Of a stretch of DNA of 64,000 bases, positions 43,216 through 52,091 are shown in pieces. Each line of letters begins with the position of its first letter. Position 1 is the first letter of the stretch. A program made the translations under genes and the position numbers. The notes under the pieces are model-generated. The model saw nothing but the letters and a program-made list of their open reading frames with translations. It was not told the DNA's origin and did not search any database. Source of the stretch: Streptomyces venezuelae (GTDB lineage Bacteria > Actinomycetota > Actinomycetes > Streptomycetales > Streptomycetaceae); assembly GCF_008642335.1 (NCBI RefSeq), contig NZ_CP029191.1:310001-374000 (forward strand). Reading direction: 5' to 3'.

Positions 43216-43524
43216 ATGCTGCCGCCCGAACTGCCGCCGCTCCCCGCGCTGACCCGCGCCGAGGCGGAGCTGATCGACCGCTATCTCGAAGTCGTCGATC
43301 TGCTCGGCCGGATCAATCCGGCCCGCGCCGAGCACACCTACGGCGGACTGCGCGCCGCCCAGGCCCTCGTCGGCCGGGCGGGCGCCCTGCGCGACGCGCT
43401 CGCCCTCATGCATCAGCGGGGCGAGAGTGAAGTGCACGCGCCGACGCTCGCCCAGGCTCTGCGCGTCCTCGACGGGGAGCGACGGGCCGGAAGAGTCACC
43501 GTGCCGCCCCCGCGCGAAGGCTGA
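43216..43524 (+). CDS. Small helical protein coupled to ClpP paralogue
   Basis: A 102-residue protein beginning MLPPELPPLPALTRAEAELIDRYLEVVDLLGRINPARAEHTYGG. GAGGTGA, which spans the clpP stop, lies 8 bp before ATG 43216; a GTG at 43204 overlapping the clpP stop is the alternative. Charged and Leu/Ala-rich, mostly helical, no cysteines, no membrane segment. No family recognised. Tight coupling suggests an adaptor, regulator or substrate-recruiting partner of this ClpP, which is inference. Confidence 0.7.
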   Translation: MLPPELPPLPALTRAEAELIDRYLEVVDLLGRINPARAEHTYGGLRAAQALVGRAGALRDALALMHQRGESEVHAPTLAQALRVLDGERRAGRVTVPPPREG

Positions 43525-43863
43525 GGCTCCGTCGGCCCACTGTGTCCTCCGACACCTCGACGTCCGGGGCGACTTCGAAACGGACCAGTCGGGCTACCAC
43601 GGACGGCGTACGAATACGTCGTTCCTCGTGGGGGCGAAAGTTGCGTTCTGCGAGTACAGCACCGGCGGAATGGTGTATTCCGCTGCTGGTCGGGGGGTCG
43701 TAGGACCACGCCGTCCGGAGGCGATTTCGGCAGTGTCCACCTGAACAGGTCAGTCGTGAGGAGCCTCACAAAACGCCGTTTCGGCTCGGTTTTTCGACCC
43801 ATCTCGGGTCAAGATCCCTTCCGACGACAAGCCCCCGCCACAGCGGCGGGGCGGTCCGGGCGG
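43525..43863 (+). promoter_or_regulatory. Promoter region of the riboswitch transcript
   Basis: No gene seen in this 339-bp stretch. It contains a 14-bp palindrome GTGAGGAGCCTCAC (43756-43769) about 95 bp before the riboswitch core and T-rich runs at 43790-43795. The transcript start is probably in the last 100 bp. Confidence 0.4.
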
Positions 43864-44046
43864 ACGCCGAGTCCTGCCGCCACCCGGATGACCGGTCGAC
43901 ATCTGTGCAACGGCAGGAGTGGAGGACCCAGGTACGACGGGCCCGTCCGGGAAGTCCGGACGACGCCCTTGGGGTGAAGCCGCAGAGCACGACGCGGCCG
44001 GGCATCTTCGCCTGCCCGAACCCGACAGGTCATCTTTCACAGGCGG
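43864..44046 (+). promoter_or_regulatory. c-di-AMP riboswitch (ydaO/yuaA class)
   Basis: Conserved elements occur in the right order: GCCGAGTCCTGCCGCC (43867 onward), GGCAGGAGTGGAGGACCCAGG, TTGGGGTGAAGCCG, then CCTGCCCGAACCCGACAGG and a closing AGGCG next to the start codon region. These match the ydaO consensus (the GGGGUGAAnCC core and the CCCGAACCCGUCAG segment). It ends about 17 bp before an NlpC/P60 gene. In Streptomyces such riboswitches control cell-wall hydrolases and are off-switches for c-di-AMP (established). I infer the same here. Confidence 0.9.
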
Positions 44047-44063
44047 CTGACGAAGGGTTGCGC

Positions 44064-44537
44064 ATGACCGCGCTGAATCATGTTCCGTCGCTGCTCACCA
44101 GGACCGGTGCCGCATCGGTCCTCACGCTCGCCGTCGTAGGCGGCACCGTCGTGGCCCCCGGGCTCACGTCGGAGGCCGAGGCAGCCACACACGGGACGAA
44201 GGCGCTCAATATCGCGGCGTCCAAGAAGGGCTCCCCGTACCGCTACGGCTCGGCGGGACCCAACCGGTTCGACTGCTCGGGACTGACGCTCTACTCGTTC
44301 AAGAAGACGGGCAAGAAGCTCCCGCGCACCGCCGCCGCGCAGTACAACAAGACCAAGCACATCTCCAAGTCCAGCCGGACCCGTGGCGACCTGGTGTTCT
44401 TCCACTCCGGTCGGAACGTCTACCACGTCGGGATCTACGCGGGTAACAACCGCATCTGGCACGCTCCCAAGAGGGGCACCGTCGTGCGCCTGGAGAAGAT
44501 CTGGTCCAAGAGCGTCTGGTACGGCAGGGTCCGCTGA
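44064..44537 (+). CDS. Secreted NlpC/P60 cell-wall hydrolase
   Basis: A 157-residue precursor with a signal peptide to about residue 37 (AGLTSEAEA-A region), then an NlpC/P60 domain making up nearly the whole mature protein. Catalytic Cys is in NRFDCSGLTLYSF, His in RNVYHVGIYAGN, third polar residue His in RIWHAPKRGT. It cleaves stem-peptide bonds of peptidoglycan outside the cell. GAAGGG precedes ATG 44064. Expression should fall when c-di-AMP is high, through the upstream riboswitch. Confidence 0.93.
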   Translation: MTALNHVPSLLTRTGAASVLTLAVVGGTVVAPGLTSEAEAATHGTKALNIAASKKGSPYRYGSAGPNRFDCSGLTLYSFKKTGKKLPRTAAAQYNKTKHISKSSRTRGDLVFFHSGRNVYHVGIYAGNNRIWHAPKRGTVVRLEKIWSKSVWYGRVR

Positions 44538-44550
44538 GATCCTGTCGTTG
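44535..44550 (+). repeat. 16-base stop-codon word, copy 3
   Basis: TGAGATCCTGTCGTTG starts on the NlpC/P60 stop codon and matches the words at 25519 and 32121 at 14 of 16 positions. Confidence 0.65.
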
Positions 44551-44576
44551 AACCACCGCGGCCGGTCCGGCGCGCG

Positions 44577-44604
44577 CCACGCACCGTCAGGTGCCGGTGC
44601 GTGG
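44577..44604 (+). terminator. Terminator after NlpC/P60 gene
   Basis: CCACGCACCG (44577-44586) and CGGTGCGTGG (44595-44604) form a perfect 10-bp stem with an 8-base loop, 40 bp after the gene. Confidence 0.8.
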
Positions 44605-44816
44605 AGCGCGCCGACCGCAACGTCGCGGAGCCGCTCCAGGAGCTGAGGGTGACGCGGACGGGCCTCCAGATCCTCTTCGCCTTTCTGCTCACCCTCGCCT
44701 TCAGCCCGCGCTTTCCGTCGCTGGACGCGGTGCGGCGCGGCACCTACGTCACGACGCTGCTGCTCGCGGTGCTCGGGCTGTGGGGCGTACTGCCACGGCA
44801 GGTAGGGCGCCGGAAC
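44601..44816 (+). pseudogene. DUF6328-like membrane protein remnant
   Basis: From GTG 44601 the frame reads RADRNVAEPLQELRVTRTGLQILFAFLLTLAFSPRFPSLDAVRRGTYVTTLLLAV, a good match to the N-terminal half of the Streptomyces DUF6328 family (about 150 residues, four helices). Then it passes directly to LGLWGVLPRQVGRRN, which resembles the C-terminal end. The two middle helices are absent. The frame continues without a natural stop into sequence antisense to the HATPase gene. The GTG lies in the 3' arm of a terminator. I read this as a decayed gene; the family call is from memory. Confidence 0.5.
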
Positions 44817-44836
44817 GTGCGATGGTCGGCCCCACG

Positions 44837-45289
44837 TCAGTGGGCGGCGTCGCGGGGAGTGCGACGGACGGGCGCGCGCCAGGGCAGCGCGATCCACACG
44901 GTCTTGCCGCCCTCGTCGGTGGGGCTGACCGAGAGCCTGCCGCCGCACTCGGCGGCCAGCCAGCGAATGATCACCATGCCGCGGCCGTTGTCCTGCTGGA
45001 CGGCCGCGGGGAGGCGCTTGGGGTAGCGCGGATGGCTGTCGGTGACGCCGATCCGCAAGTGTTCGTCGCGGTCGAGTTCGACGTCGACCGTGAAGGTGGG
45101 CGACTGTCCCAGGGTGTGCTGCACTGCGTTGGTGGCGAGCTCGGAGACGATCAGTCTGATCGTGTCGGCCACCTCGGCGTCGCCGGGCAGGCCCCATTCC
45201 GCGAGCACGCGCGAGACGTATTTCCGGGCGGCGGGGACCGAGGCAGGATCGCTCGGCAGGGTGACGGAGGCTTCCTGGTGGTCTGCCAT
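44837..45289 (-). CDS. RsbW-like ATP-binding regulatory protein (HATPase_c_2)
   Basis: A 150-residue single-domain GHKL ATPase: the N-box is IRLIVSELATNAVQHT, the G1 region DNGRGMVIIRWLA and the G2 end GGKTVWIALPW. Such proteins act as anti-sigma kinases or, in Streptomyces, sit in abaA/whiJ-type clusters with XRE and DUF397 genes. Exactly that trio is present: this gene is divergent from the XRE gene at 45562, with DUF397 following it. Confidence 0.88.
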   Translation of the reverse strand: MADHQEASVTLPSDPASVPAARKYVSRVLAEWGLPGDAEVADTIRLIVSELATNAVQHTLGQSPTFTVDVELDRDEHLRIGVTDSHPRYPKRLPAAVQQDNGRGMVIIRWLAAECGGRLSVSPTDEGGKTVWIALPWRAPVRRTPRDAAH

Positions 45290-45561
45290 GACGGCGCTGT
45301 CCCTTTCCCACCGGGACCGGTCTCCGACCCGCGGCGGATGACTCGAGGACAGTCCCGGACTGGTGCTTCGCGCCAGCCTGCCACTCCTTGGCCGGTCACG
45401 GGTGGCGATCCACCGAGATGTGCATATATCTGTCGCTCGAAGCGGTGAACTCTGCTACGGCAGACCGTATTTGGGCGGGAGAGCGGTACTTCCTCTAATC
45501 TCGCCTACTGCCCTGCCCCGCCGCCGGGAAATCCGGCGGCTCCATCCGGAAGGAGACAGGC

Positions 45562-46425
45562 ATGCAGTACGGCCCCGCGGTGCGCCGCCGTCAGCTCGGT
45601 GCCGAACTCCGCGCGCTGCGCGTGCAGGCGGGACTCACGAGCAGCCAGGCCGCGGCCAGGGCCGGCTGGCACCAGTCCAAGGTGAGCCGGATCGAGACGG
45701 GCCGCAGTGGCGTGAAGGCCGCCGACGTGCGGCTGCTCCTGGAGGTGTACCAGGTGCAGGACCCGCGCCTCGGTGAACTGCTCATAGCGTTCGCCGGCTC
45801 CGACGACCCGGGGGCGGGGCGCCACCACTGGTGGAAGGCGTACCGCGATCTGCTGCCCGCGACCTATCGGGATTTCATCAGCCTGGAGTCGCAGGCGAGT
45901 TGGATGCGCACACTCGAGACGACGGTCGTGCCGGGCCTGTTGCAGACACCCGCGTACGCGCGTGCGGTGACGCGGGCGGCACTCGGCGGAGTGCCGCAGA
46001 AGCAGGTCGACGCGTTGGTCGAGGTCCGTCTCGCCCGTCAGGACGTGCTGCGCGCGGATCCGCCGCTGCGTCTGCACGTGGTGATGGACGAGGCGGTGCT
46101 GAGGCGTCCGGTGGGTGGGGCGGAGGTTTTCGCCGAACAGTTGAATTGGCTACGACAAGCATCTCTTCTGCCCCACGTCGAGCTGCAGGTACTGCCGTTC
46201 GCCGCGGGTGAGCATGTAGGTCTGATCGGTTCTTTCGTTATTCTTTCATTTCCGGACATTGCTGATCTGGATGTGGTTGTTCTCGACCATTTGACGAGTA
46301 GCCTCTACCTCGAACGGAAAGAAGACCTCCAGGCGTACTCGGAGGCCTACTTGTCCCTTCAAGTACAAGCGCTCTCACCCGAGGACTCAACGGAATTCAT
46401 CGCCGGGCTACGCGACGGCGCGTAA
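45562..46425 (+). CDS. XRE regulator with DUF5753 domain (WhiJ-like)
   Basis: A 287-residue regulator. The HTH (residues 5-60: RRRQLGAELRALRVQAGLTSSQAAARAGWHQSKVSRIETGRSGV) is followed by DUF5753 (about 95-280, with YRDFISLESQASWMRTLETTVVPGLLQTPAYARAV). Paralogues of this type in Streptomyces influence development and antibiotic production (WhiJ and AbaA clusters). GGAAGGAGA precedes ATG 45562. The DUF397 gene starts 9 bp after its stop. Confidence 0.92.
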   Translation: MQYGPAVRRRQLGAELRALRVQAGLTSSQAAARAGWHQSKVSRIETGRSGVKAADVRLLLEVYQVQDPRLGELLIAFAGSDDPGAGRHHWWKAYRDLLPATYRDFISLESQASWMRTLETTVVPGLLQTPAYARAVTRAALGGVPQKQVDALVEVRLARQDVLRADPPLRLHVVMDEAVLRRPVGGAEVFAEQLNWLRQASLLPHVELQVLPFAAGEHVGLIGSFVILSFPDIADLDVVVLDHLTSSLYLERKEDLQAYSEAYLSLQVQALSPEDSTEFIAGLRDGA

Positions 46426-46434
46426 GGAGGCACC

Positions 46435-46659
46435 ATGACCGCACTGCCTCGGTACGTACCTTCCAGCACGACACTTCAAGGTGCGCGGTGGCAGCGCAGC
46501 AGTTTCAGCAATGGAATGAACAACTGCGTCGAGACCGCCACCCTCGACTCGGGTCCACTGACCGGCCTGTGCGCCGTGCGTGACTCGAAGAACATCGCAG
46601 GGCCAGCCCTGCTCGTCTCCCCCGGCCCCTGGGAGTCGTTCCTCAACAGCCTCCGGTAG
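46435..46659 (+). CDS. DUF397-domain small protein
   Basis: A 74-residue protein: ARWQRSSFSNGMNNCVETATLD, then LCAVRDSKNIAGPALLVSPGPWESFL, the full DUF397 pattern. AAGGAGG 5 bp before ATG 46435 overlaps the end region of the XRE gene. DUF397 proteins are thought to antagonise their neighbouring XRE regulator in a toxin-antitoxin-like manner (family knowledge). Confidence 0.93.
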   Translation: MTALPRYVPSSTTLQGARWQRSSFSNGMNNCVETATLDSGPLTGLCAVRDSKNIAGPALLVSPGPWESFLNSLR

Positions 46660-46691
46660 GCGCTTCCCGGCCCCGGGCGGGGCCCGGCACG

Positions 46692-47870
46692 CTATCGGTG
46701 CGCACTGCGGCTGATCACCCGTACGGCATCGGCGATCTGTGCGTCGGTGAGGTCCGCGCGGGCGGTCAGCCGCAACCGCGAGACGCCGTCGGGCACCGAC
46801 GGCGGCCTGAAGCACCCCACGGCAAGACCCTCGGCCCGGCAGTCGGCCGCCCATCGGACGGCCCGCTCGGGCGACGGCGCGCGCACGGAGACGACGGCGG
46901 CGTCGGGACGTACCGCCGAAAGACCCTCGGCCGTGAGCCGCCGGTGCAGCTCGGCCGCGACCTCGCGGGCACGCGCGGCGCGTTCGGGCTCGCGGCGCAG
47001 CAGGCGCAGGGCGGCGAGCGCGGCACCGGCCGCGGCGGGCGCGAGACCCGTGTCGAAGATGAACGTACGGGCCGCGTTCACCAGGTGCTCGATGACCGCG
47101 GCGGGTCCGAGCACGGCGCCGCCCTGGCTGCCGAGGGACTTGGAGAGCGTCAGGGTGGCCACCACGTCGTCCGCCCCCGAGAGCCCCGCGGCGTGCGGCG
47201 CGCCCCGGCCGCCGTCGCCGAGCACGCCGAGGCCGTGCGCGTCGTCGACGATCAGCCCCGCCCCGAACTCCCGGCACACCGCGGCCTGTCCGGCGAGGGG
47301 CGCCATGTCGCCGTCCACCGAGAACACCGAGTCGGACACCAGGACGGCGGGCCCTCCGCCGTGGGCGTCCAGCGTCTTGCGCACCGCGTCGGGGTCGGCG
47401 TGCGGCACCACCTGGGTCGTCCCGCGCGCGAGCCGGCACCCGTCGATCAGGGACGCGTGGTTGCCCGCGTCGGAGACGATCAGTGAGCCGTGCGGGGCGA
47501 GCGCGGTGACGGCGGCGAGGTTCGCCGCGTAGCCGGAGGAGAAGACGAGGGCCGCCTCGAAGCCGCAGAACCCGGCGAGTTCGCGCTCCAGTTCGGCGTG
47601 CAGCTCCGTGGAGCCGGTGACGAGCCGCGATCCGGTCGCTCCGCCGCCCCACCGCCTGGCCGCGGCGGCGGCGCCCTCGACGACCTCGGGGTGCCGGGTC
47701 AGGCCGAGATAGTCGTTGCCCGCGAGATCGAGGAGCCCTTCGGGGTCCGCGGAGCGCGGGCGCAGGGTGCGGACGAGTCCGGCGTCCGCGCGCAGCCGCG
47801 CCTGCTCGTCGAGCCAGCCGAACGCCGTGCCGGAAGCCGCGCCCGTCAGAGGGTGCCTGTTTGTAGACAT
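46692..47870 (-). CDS. bioF: 8-amino-7-oxononanoate synthase
   Basis: A 392-residue PLP enzyme that joins pimeloyl-thioester and alanine in biotin synthesis. It shows [17 protein letters not shown], the [21 protein letters not shown] region, [15 protein letters not shown], and the PLP lysine in [18 protein letters not shown] 8 bp before ATG 47870 supports the start. It is divergent from bioB with 120 bp between, which holds two inverted repeats. Confidence 0.93.
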   Translation of the reverse strand: MSTNRHPLTGAASGTAFGWLDEQARLRADAGLVRTLRPRSADPEGLLDLAGNDYLGLTRHPEVVEGAAAAARRWGGGATGSRLVTGSTELHAELERELAGFCGFEAALVFSSGYAANLAAVTALAPHGSLIVSDAGNHASLIDGCRLARGTTQVVPHADPDAVRKTLDAHGGGPAVLVSDSVFSVDGDMAPLAGQAAVCREFGAGLIVDDAHGLGVLGDGGRGAPHAAGLSGADDVVATLTLSKSLGSQGGAVLGPAAVIEHLVNAARTFIFDTGLAPAAAGAALAALRLLRREPERAARAREVAAELHRRLTAEGLSAVRPDAAVVSVRAPSPERAVRWAADCRAEGLAVGCFRPPSVPDGVSRLRLTARADLTDAQIADAVRVISRSAHR

Positions 47871-47906
47871 TGCACAGACCTTAGTCGCCGGACCCCCTGG
47901 CCAGGA

Positions 47907-47949
47907 TGTGGCAATACCCACACCTCAAACCGTTTCTGTTGTGCGAAAC
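47907..47949. promoter_or_regulatory. Inverted repeats in bioF-bioB divergent promoter
   Basis: TGTGG (47907-47911)/CCACA (47918-47922) and GTTTC (47932-47936)/GAAAC (47945-47949) lie side by side in the 120-bp intergenic region. Either could be a biotin-repressor site (BirA-, BioR- or BioQ-type); neither matches a consensus I can recall exactly. Confidence 0.45.
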
Positions 47950-47990
47950 CTCCTTGGCCGGGGAGGCTGCCGTACGTAAGGATCAGCGCC

Positions 47991-49205
47991 ATGGACCTGC
48001 TGAACACGCTGGTGGACAAGGGGCTTCGGCGCGAGCTGCCGACCCGTGAAGAGGCGCTGGCCGTACTGGCCACCTCCGACGACGATCTCCTGGACGTAGT
48101 GGCCGCAGCCGGGAGGGTGCGGCGGCACTGGTTCGGGCGACGGGTGAAACTCAACTATCTGGTCAACCTCAAGTCGGGCCTGTGCCCGGAGGACTGCTCG
48201 TACTGTTCGCAGCGCCTCGGCTCCAAGGCCGAGATCCTCAAGTACACGTGGCTGAAGCCCGAGGAGGCCTCGCAGGCCGCGGCGGCCGGGGTCGCGGGCG
48301 GCGCGAAGCGGGTGTGTCTGGTCGCGAGCGGCCGCGGTCCGACCGACCGCGACGTGGACCGGGTGGCGAAGACCATCGCCGCGGTCAAGGAGGAGAACGA
48401 GGGCGTCGAGGTCTGTGCCTGCCTCGGTCTCCTCTCGGACGGGCAGGCGGAGCGGCTGCGGGGTGCTGGCGCGGACGCGTACAACCACAACCTCAACACG
48501 TCGGAAGCGACGTACGCGGACATCACCAAGACGCACACCTACGCCGACCGCGTCGACACCGTCCAGAAGGCGCACGCGGCGGGCCTGTCCGCCTGCTCGG
48601 GCCTGATCGCCGGCATGGGCGAGCAGGACGAGGACCTCGTCGACGTCGTCTTCTCGCTGCGTGAGCTCGACGCGGACTCGGTGCCGGTCAACTTCCTGAT
48701 CCCCTTCGAGGGCACGCCGCTGGCCAAGGAGTGGAACCTCACGCCGCAGCGCTGCCTGCGCATCCTGGCGATGGCCCGCTTCGTCTGCCCGGACATCGAG
48801 GTGCGCATCGCCGGTGGCCGCGAGGTGCATCTGCGCTCCCTGCAGCCGCTCGCCCTGAACATCGCCAACTCGATCTTCCTGGGCGACTACCTGACCAGTG
48901 AGGGCCAGGCCGGCAAGGACGACCTGGCGATGATCGCGGACGCCGGTTTCGAGGTCGAGGGCATGGACCAGGTGACGCTGCCGCGGCACCGCGTCGACGC
49001 GGCGGCGGGGTGTGGTGCGCACGAGGGCGGTTCCTGTGGCTCGCACGAGGGCGGCGGGTGCGGGCCCTGCGGGTCCGCCGAGCCGGCCGCCGAGCCGGTG
49101 ACCGAACCCGTGGCCGAGCCCGCGGCGGATTCCAACGAGGCGCGCACGGACCTGGTGGCGGTACGCCGCCGGGGTGCGGGAACGGACCTGGCGCCCAATG
49201 CCTGA
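47991..49205 (+). CDS. bioB: Biotin synthase with extra Cys-rich tail
   Basis: A 404-residue radical-SAM enzyme that inserts sulfur into dethiobiotin. The [4Fe-4S]-SAM motif is [12 protein letters not shown] (CxxxCxxC). [25 protein letters not shown] and the Arg of [16 protein letters not shown], a ligand of the auxiliary cluster, are present. After the normal end (about residue 335) comes a tail with Cys341, 349, 357 and 360 and two His in imperfect 8-residue repeats, CGAHEGGS and CGSHEGGG, then CGPCG and a Pro/Glu-rich stretch. AAGGA precedes ATG 47991. Overlaps bioA by 8 bp. Confidence 0.95.
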   Translation: MDLLNTLVDKGLRRELPTREEALAVLATSDDDLLDVVAAAGRVRRHWFGRRVKLNYLVNLKSGLCPEDCSYCSQRLGSKAEILKYTWLKPEEASQAAAAGVAGGAKRVCLVASGRGPTDRDVDRVAKTIAAVKEENEGVEVCACLGLLSDGQAERLRGAGADAYNHNLNTSEATYADITKTHTYADRVDTVQKAHAAGLSACSGLIAGMGEQDEDLVDVVFSLRELDADSVPVNFLIPFEGTPLAKEWNLTPQRCLRILAMARFVCPDIEVRIAGGREVHLRSLQPLALNIANSIFLGDYLTSEGQAGKDDLAMIADAGFEVEGMDQVTLPRHRVDAAAGCGAHEGGSCGSHEGGGCGPCGSAEPAAEPVTEPVAEPAADSNEARTDLVAVRRRGAGTDLAPNA

Positions 49206-50484
49206 CCTGTCCACCGCGGATCTGCTCGCACTCGACCGGCAGCACGTCTGGCACCCCTACGCTCCGATGCCGGGCCGCCAGGAACCCCTGGTCGTCGAGT
49301 CGGCGAGCGGCGTCCGGATGCGTCTCGCGGGCGGCGACGAGCTGATCGACGGCATGTCGTCCTGGTGGTCGGCGATCCACGGCTACAACCACCCGGTCCT
49401 GAACGAGGCGGTACGCGGCCAGCTGGACCGCATGAGCCACGTGATGTTCGGCGGGCTCACCCACGAGCCCGCCGTCTCCCTCGCCAAGCGCCTCGTCGAC
49501 ATGACGCCCGACGGTCTCGAGCACGTCTTCCTCTCCGACTCGGGGTCGGTCTCGGTCGAGGTCGCCGTCAAGATGTGCCTCCAGCACTGGCGCTCGCTCG
49601 GCCGCCCGGAGAAGCAGCGGATGCTGACGTGGCGGGGCGGCTACCACGGCGACACCTGGCAGCCGATGGCCGTGTGCGACCCCAAGGGGGGCATGCACGA
49701 GCTGTGGCAGGGCGTGCTGCCGCGACAGGTGTTCGCGGACGCGCCGCCGAGCGGGTTCGACGCGTACGAGGAGGCGTACGCCGAGCACCTCCACGAGCTG
49801 ATTGGACGGCATGCCGGTGAGCTCGCCGGAGTGATCGTCGAGCCGGTGGTGCAGGGTGCGGGCGGGATGCGGTTCCACTCCCCCGGCTATCTCCGGGCGC
49901 TGCGGCAGGCCTGCGACGCCCACGACGTGCTGCTGGTCTTCGACGAGATCGCGACGGGCTTCGGTCGTACGGGCGCGCTGTTCGCCGCCGACCACGCCGG
50001 GGTCACGCCCGATGTGATGTGCATCGGCAAGGCACTGACCGGCGGTTACCTGTCGATGGCCGCGACGCTGTGCACGTCCCGGGTCGCCGACGGGATCTCT
50101 GAGGGCGAGGTGCCGGTCCTGGCGCACGGCCCGACGTTCATGGGCAACCCGCTGGCGGCCGCGGTGGCCGGCGCCTCGATCGACCTGCTGCTCGGGCAGG
50201 ACTGGCACACCGAGGTCAAGCGGATCGAGACGGGGCTGCGGGAAGGGCTCGCCGAGGCGGCCGCCCTCCCCTCGGTCCGTGAGGTCCGTGTCCTCGGGGC
50301 GATCGGCGTCGTCCAGCTGGACCACCCGGCGGACATGGAGGCGGCGACGCGGGCGGCGGTGCGCGAAGGCGTGTGGGTACGGCCGTTCCGCGACCTCATC
50401 TACACGATGCCGCCCTACATCACGGGCGACGACGACGTGGCACGGATCGCGCGCGCGGTGTGCGCGGCGGCGAAGGAGGGCTGA
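49198..50484 (+). CDS. bioA: Adenosylmethionine-8-amino-7-oxononanoate aminotransferase
   Basis: A 428-residue class III aminotransferase that makes 7,8-diaminopelargonate. It has [11 protein letters not shown] and [19 protein letters not shown] near the N-terminus (BioA-specific), [29 protein letters not shown], and the PLP lysine in [20 protein letters not shown] 49198 lies within the end of bioB (8-bp overlap). It lies 1 bp before bioD. Confidence 0.95.
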   Translation: MPDLSTADLLALDRQHVWHPYAPMPGRQEPLVVESASGVRMRLAGGDELIDGMSSWWSAIHGYNHPVLNEAVRGQLDRMSHVMFGGLTHEPAVSLAKRLVDMTPDGLEHVFLSDSGSVSVEVAVKMCLQHWRSLGRPEKQRMLTWRGGYHGDTWQPMAVCDPKGGMHELWQGVLPRQVFADAPPSGFDAYEEAYAEHLHELIGRHAGELAGVIVEPVVQGAGGMRFHSPGYLRALRQACDAHDVLLVFDEIATGFGRTGALFAADHAGVTPDVMCIGKALTGGYLSMAATLCTSRVADGISEGEVPVLAHGPTFMGNPLAAAVAGASIDLLLGQDWHTEVKRIETGLREGLAEAAALPSVREVRVLGAIGVVQLDHPADMEAATRAAVREGVWVRPFRDLIYTMPPYITGDDDVARIARAVCAAAKEG

Positions 50485-50485
50485 C

Positions 50486-51220
50486 GTGACGGTGATCGTG
50501 GTGTCCGGCACGGGCACGGAGATCGGCAAGACGGTGACGACGGCCGCGGTGGCCGCCGTGGCCCGCGCGGCCGGGCGCAGCGTCGCGGTGCTCAAACCGG
50601 CGCAGACCGGGGTCGCTCCCGGTGAGCCCGGCGACGCCCAGGAGGTGCTGCGGCTCGCGGGCGACGGCATCACCACGCGTGAACTCGCCCGCTATCCCGA
50701 GCCGTTGGCGCCCGACGTGGCCGCGCGGCGGTCAGGACGCGCCCAGGTCCACCCGCGGGAGGTGGCCGACGCGGCGGCGAAGCTCGCGACCGAGCACGAC
50801 CTGGTCCTGGTCGAGGGGGCGGGCGGTCTGCTCGTACGTCTCGACGACGAGGGCGGCACCCTCGCGGACGCCGCCCGGCTCCTCGGCGCCCCGGTGCTCG
50901 TCGTGGTGTCGGCGGGGCTCGGCTCGCTCAACACGACGCAGCTGACGGCGGAGGCGCTGCGGGCGCGCGGCGTGCGCCAGCTCGGTCCGCTGGTCGGCAG
51001 CTGGCCGGCCGTCCCGGACCTGGCGTCCCGCTGCAACCTCGCGGACCTGCCGAAGGACGCGGGGTCGCCGCTGCTCGGAGCGATCCCGGAGGGCGCCGGG
51101 GCGCTCGACGGCGCCGACTTCCGTGCGGCGGCGGCGGGTTGGCTGAGTCCTGAGCTCGGCGGCACGTGGGACGGGCTGTCGTTCGCCGAGCGGGAGGCGC
51201 CTGCGCCGCTGGTGCACTGA
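50486..51220 (+). CDS. bioD: Dethiobiotin synthetase
   Basis: A 244-residue P-loop enzyme that closes the ureido ring of dethiobiotin with CO2 and ATP. The loop is [18 protein letters not shown], followed by VLKPAQTGV and [18 protein letters not shown] 50486 has AAGGAGG 6 bp upstream inside the bioA end. Third gene of bioBAD; a hairpin terminator follows. Confidence 0.94.
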   Translation: MTVIVVSGTGTEIGKTVTTAAVAAVARAAGRSVAVLKPAQTGVAPGEPGDAQEVLRLAGDGITTRELARYPEPLAPDVAARRSGRAQVHPREVADAAAKLATEHDLVLVEGAGGLLVRLDDEGGTLADAARLLGAPVLVVVSAGLGSLNTTQLTAEALRARGVRQLGPLVGSWPAVPDLASRCNLADLPKDAGSPLLGAIPEGAGALDGADFRAAAAGWLSPELGGTWDGLSFAEREAPAPLVH

Positions 51221-51254
51221 TGCGGTGAGCGGGACGGCGGGTGGGTGGCCTCCG

Positions 51255-51277
51255 GGACGCGGTGGTGAGCCGCGTCC
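51255..51277 (+). terminator. Hairpin after bioBAD
   Basis: GGACGCGG (51255-51262) pairs with CCGCGTCC (51270-51277) across a 7-base loop, 35 bp after bioD. Confidence 0.6.
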
Positions 51278-51382
51278 GCTCTTCGGGGTCGCCCGCCCGC
51301 CGCCGGGGCACCATGGCGGTATCCACTCGCCCCGCCGAGGTCTGCAACGAGGCCTTTGCCGAGGTCTTCTTCAGGAGGGCCC

Positions 51383-52054
51383 ATGTCGCCGCGCTCCGCC
51401 AAGCCCGTGTCCCGGGACGCCGTGCACCACCCCGTCTTCGCCCGCTTCTACGCCCGGCAGAGCGTGGCCGCCGAGCCGGTGATCGGCGCCCATCGCCGTG
51501 AGCTGCTCGCCGGTCTCTCCGGCCGGGTGATCGAGGTCGGCGCGGGCAACGGGCTCAACTTCGCGCACTACCCGGGGGCGGTCTCGGAGGTGGTGGCGAT
51601 CGAGCCGGAGCGGCTGCTGCGGCGGCTCGCGGTCGCGGCGGCGCTGCGTTCGGATGTACCGGTGGATGTCGTGCCGGGCGTCGCCGAGGCGCTGCCGGTG
51701 AAGAGTGAGGCGTTCGACGCGGTTGTCGTCTCGCTGGTGCTGTGCAGTGTGCGGGACGTGCCGCGGGCGCTCGGCGAGCTCCGCAGGGTGCTGCGGCCCG
51801 GCGGTGAGCTGCGGTTCTTCGAGCACGGCAGGGCACAGGGGAAGGTGATGGCGACCACGCAGCGCGCCCTGGACCGCACGGTGTGGCCGCCTCTGTTCGG
51901 CGGCTGTCACGTCGCCCGGGACACCCTGGCGGCCCTGCGCGACGCGGGGTTCGAGCTCGGTGCGCACCGGCGGCTCCTGGTGCCGGCGAAGGGGCCGCGG
52001 CTCCCCACGTCGTACTGCGTGCTCGGCACGGCGTACCGCCCCGACTCACCCTGA
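51383..52054 (+). CDS. Class I SAM-dependent methyltransferase
   Basis: A 223-residue UbiE/COQ5-like methyltransferase. Motif I is RVIEVGAGNGLNFAHYP, the acidic post-I residue is in VVAIEPERLLRRL, motif II region AEALPVKSEAFDAVVVSLVLCSV, motif III LRRVLRPGGELRFFEHGR. AGGAGGG directly before ATG 51383 favours it over an upstream in-frame ATG at 51356. Substrate unknown; it follows the biotin operon on the same strand but behind a terminator. Confidence 0.88.
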   Translation: MSPRSAKPVSRDAVHHPVFARFYARQSVAAEPVIGAHRRELLAGLSGRVIEVGAGNGLNFAHYPGAVSEVVAIEPERLLRRLAVAAALRSDVPVDVVPGVAEALPVKSEAFDAVVVSLVLCSVRDVPRALGELRRVLRPGGELRFFEHGRAQGKVMATTQRALDRTVWPPLFGGCHVARDTLAALRDAGFELGAHRRLLVPAKGPRLPTSYCVLGTAYRPDSP

Positions 52055-52091
52055 CCGGCCTGTCGGCCCGTGCTCCCCATGCTCCCCGTGC

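Noticed and set aside
42184..43524. 446-codon frame covering phd, clpP and beyond
   Set aside because: It is antisense or out of frame over phd and clpP; only the last 102 codons form the small coupled protein.
43756..43769. GTGAGGAGCCTCAC as a terminator
   Set aside because: Too short a loop for a stable hairpin and positioned before, not after, a gene; operator is more plausible.
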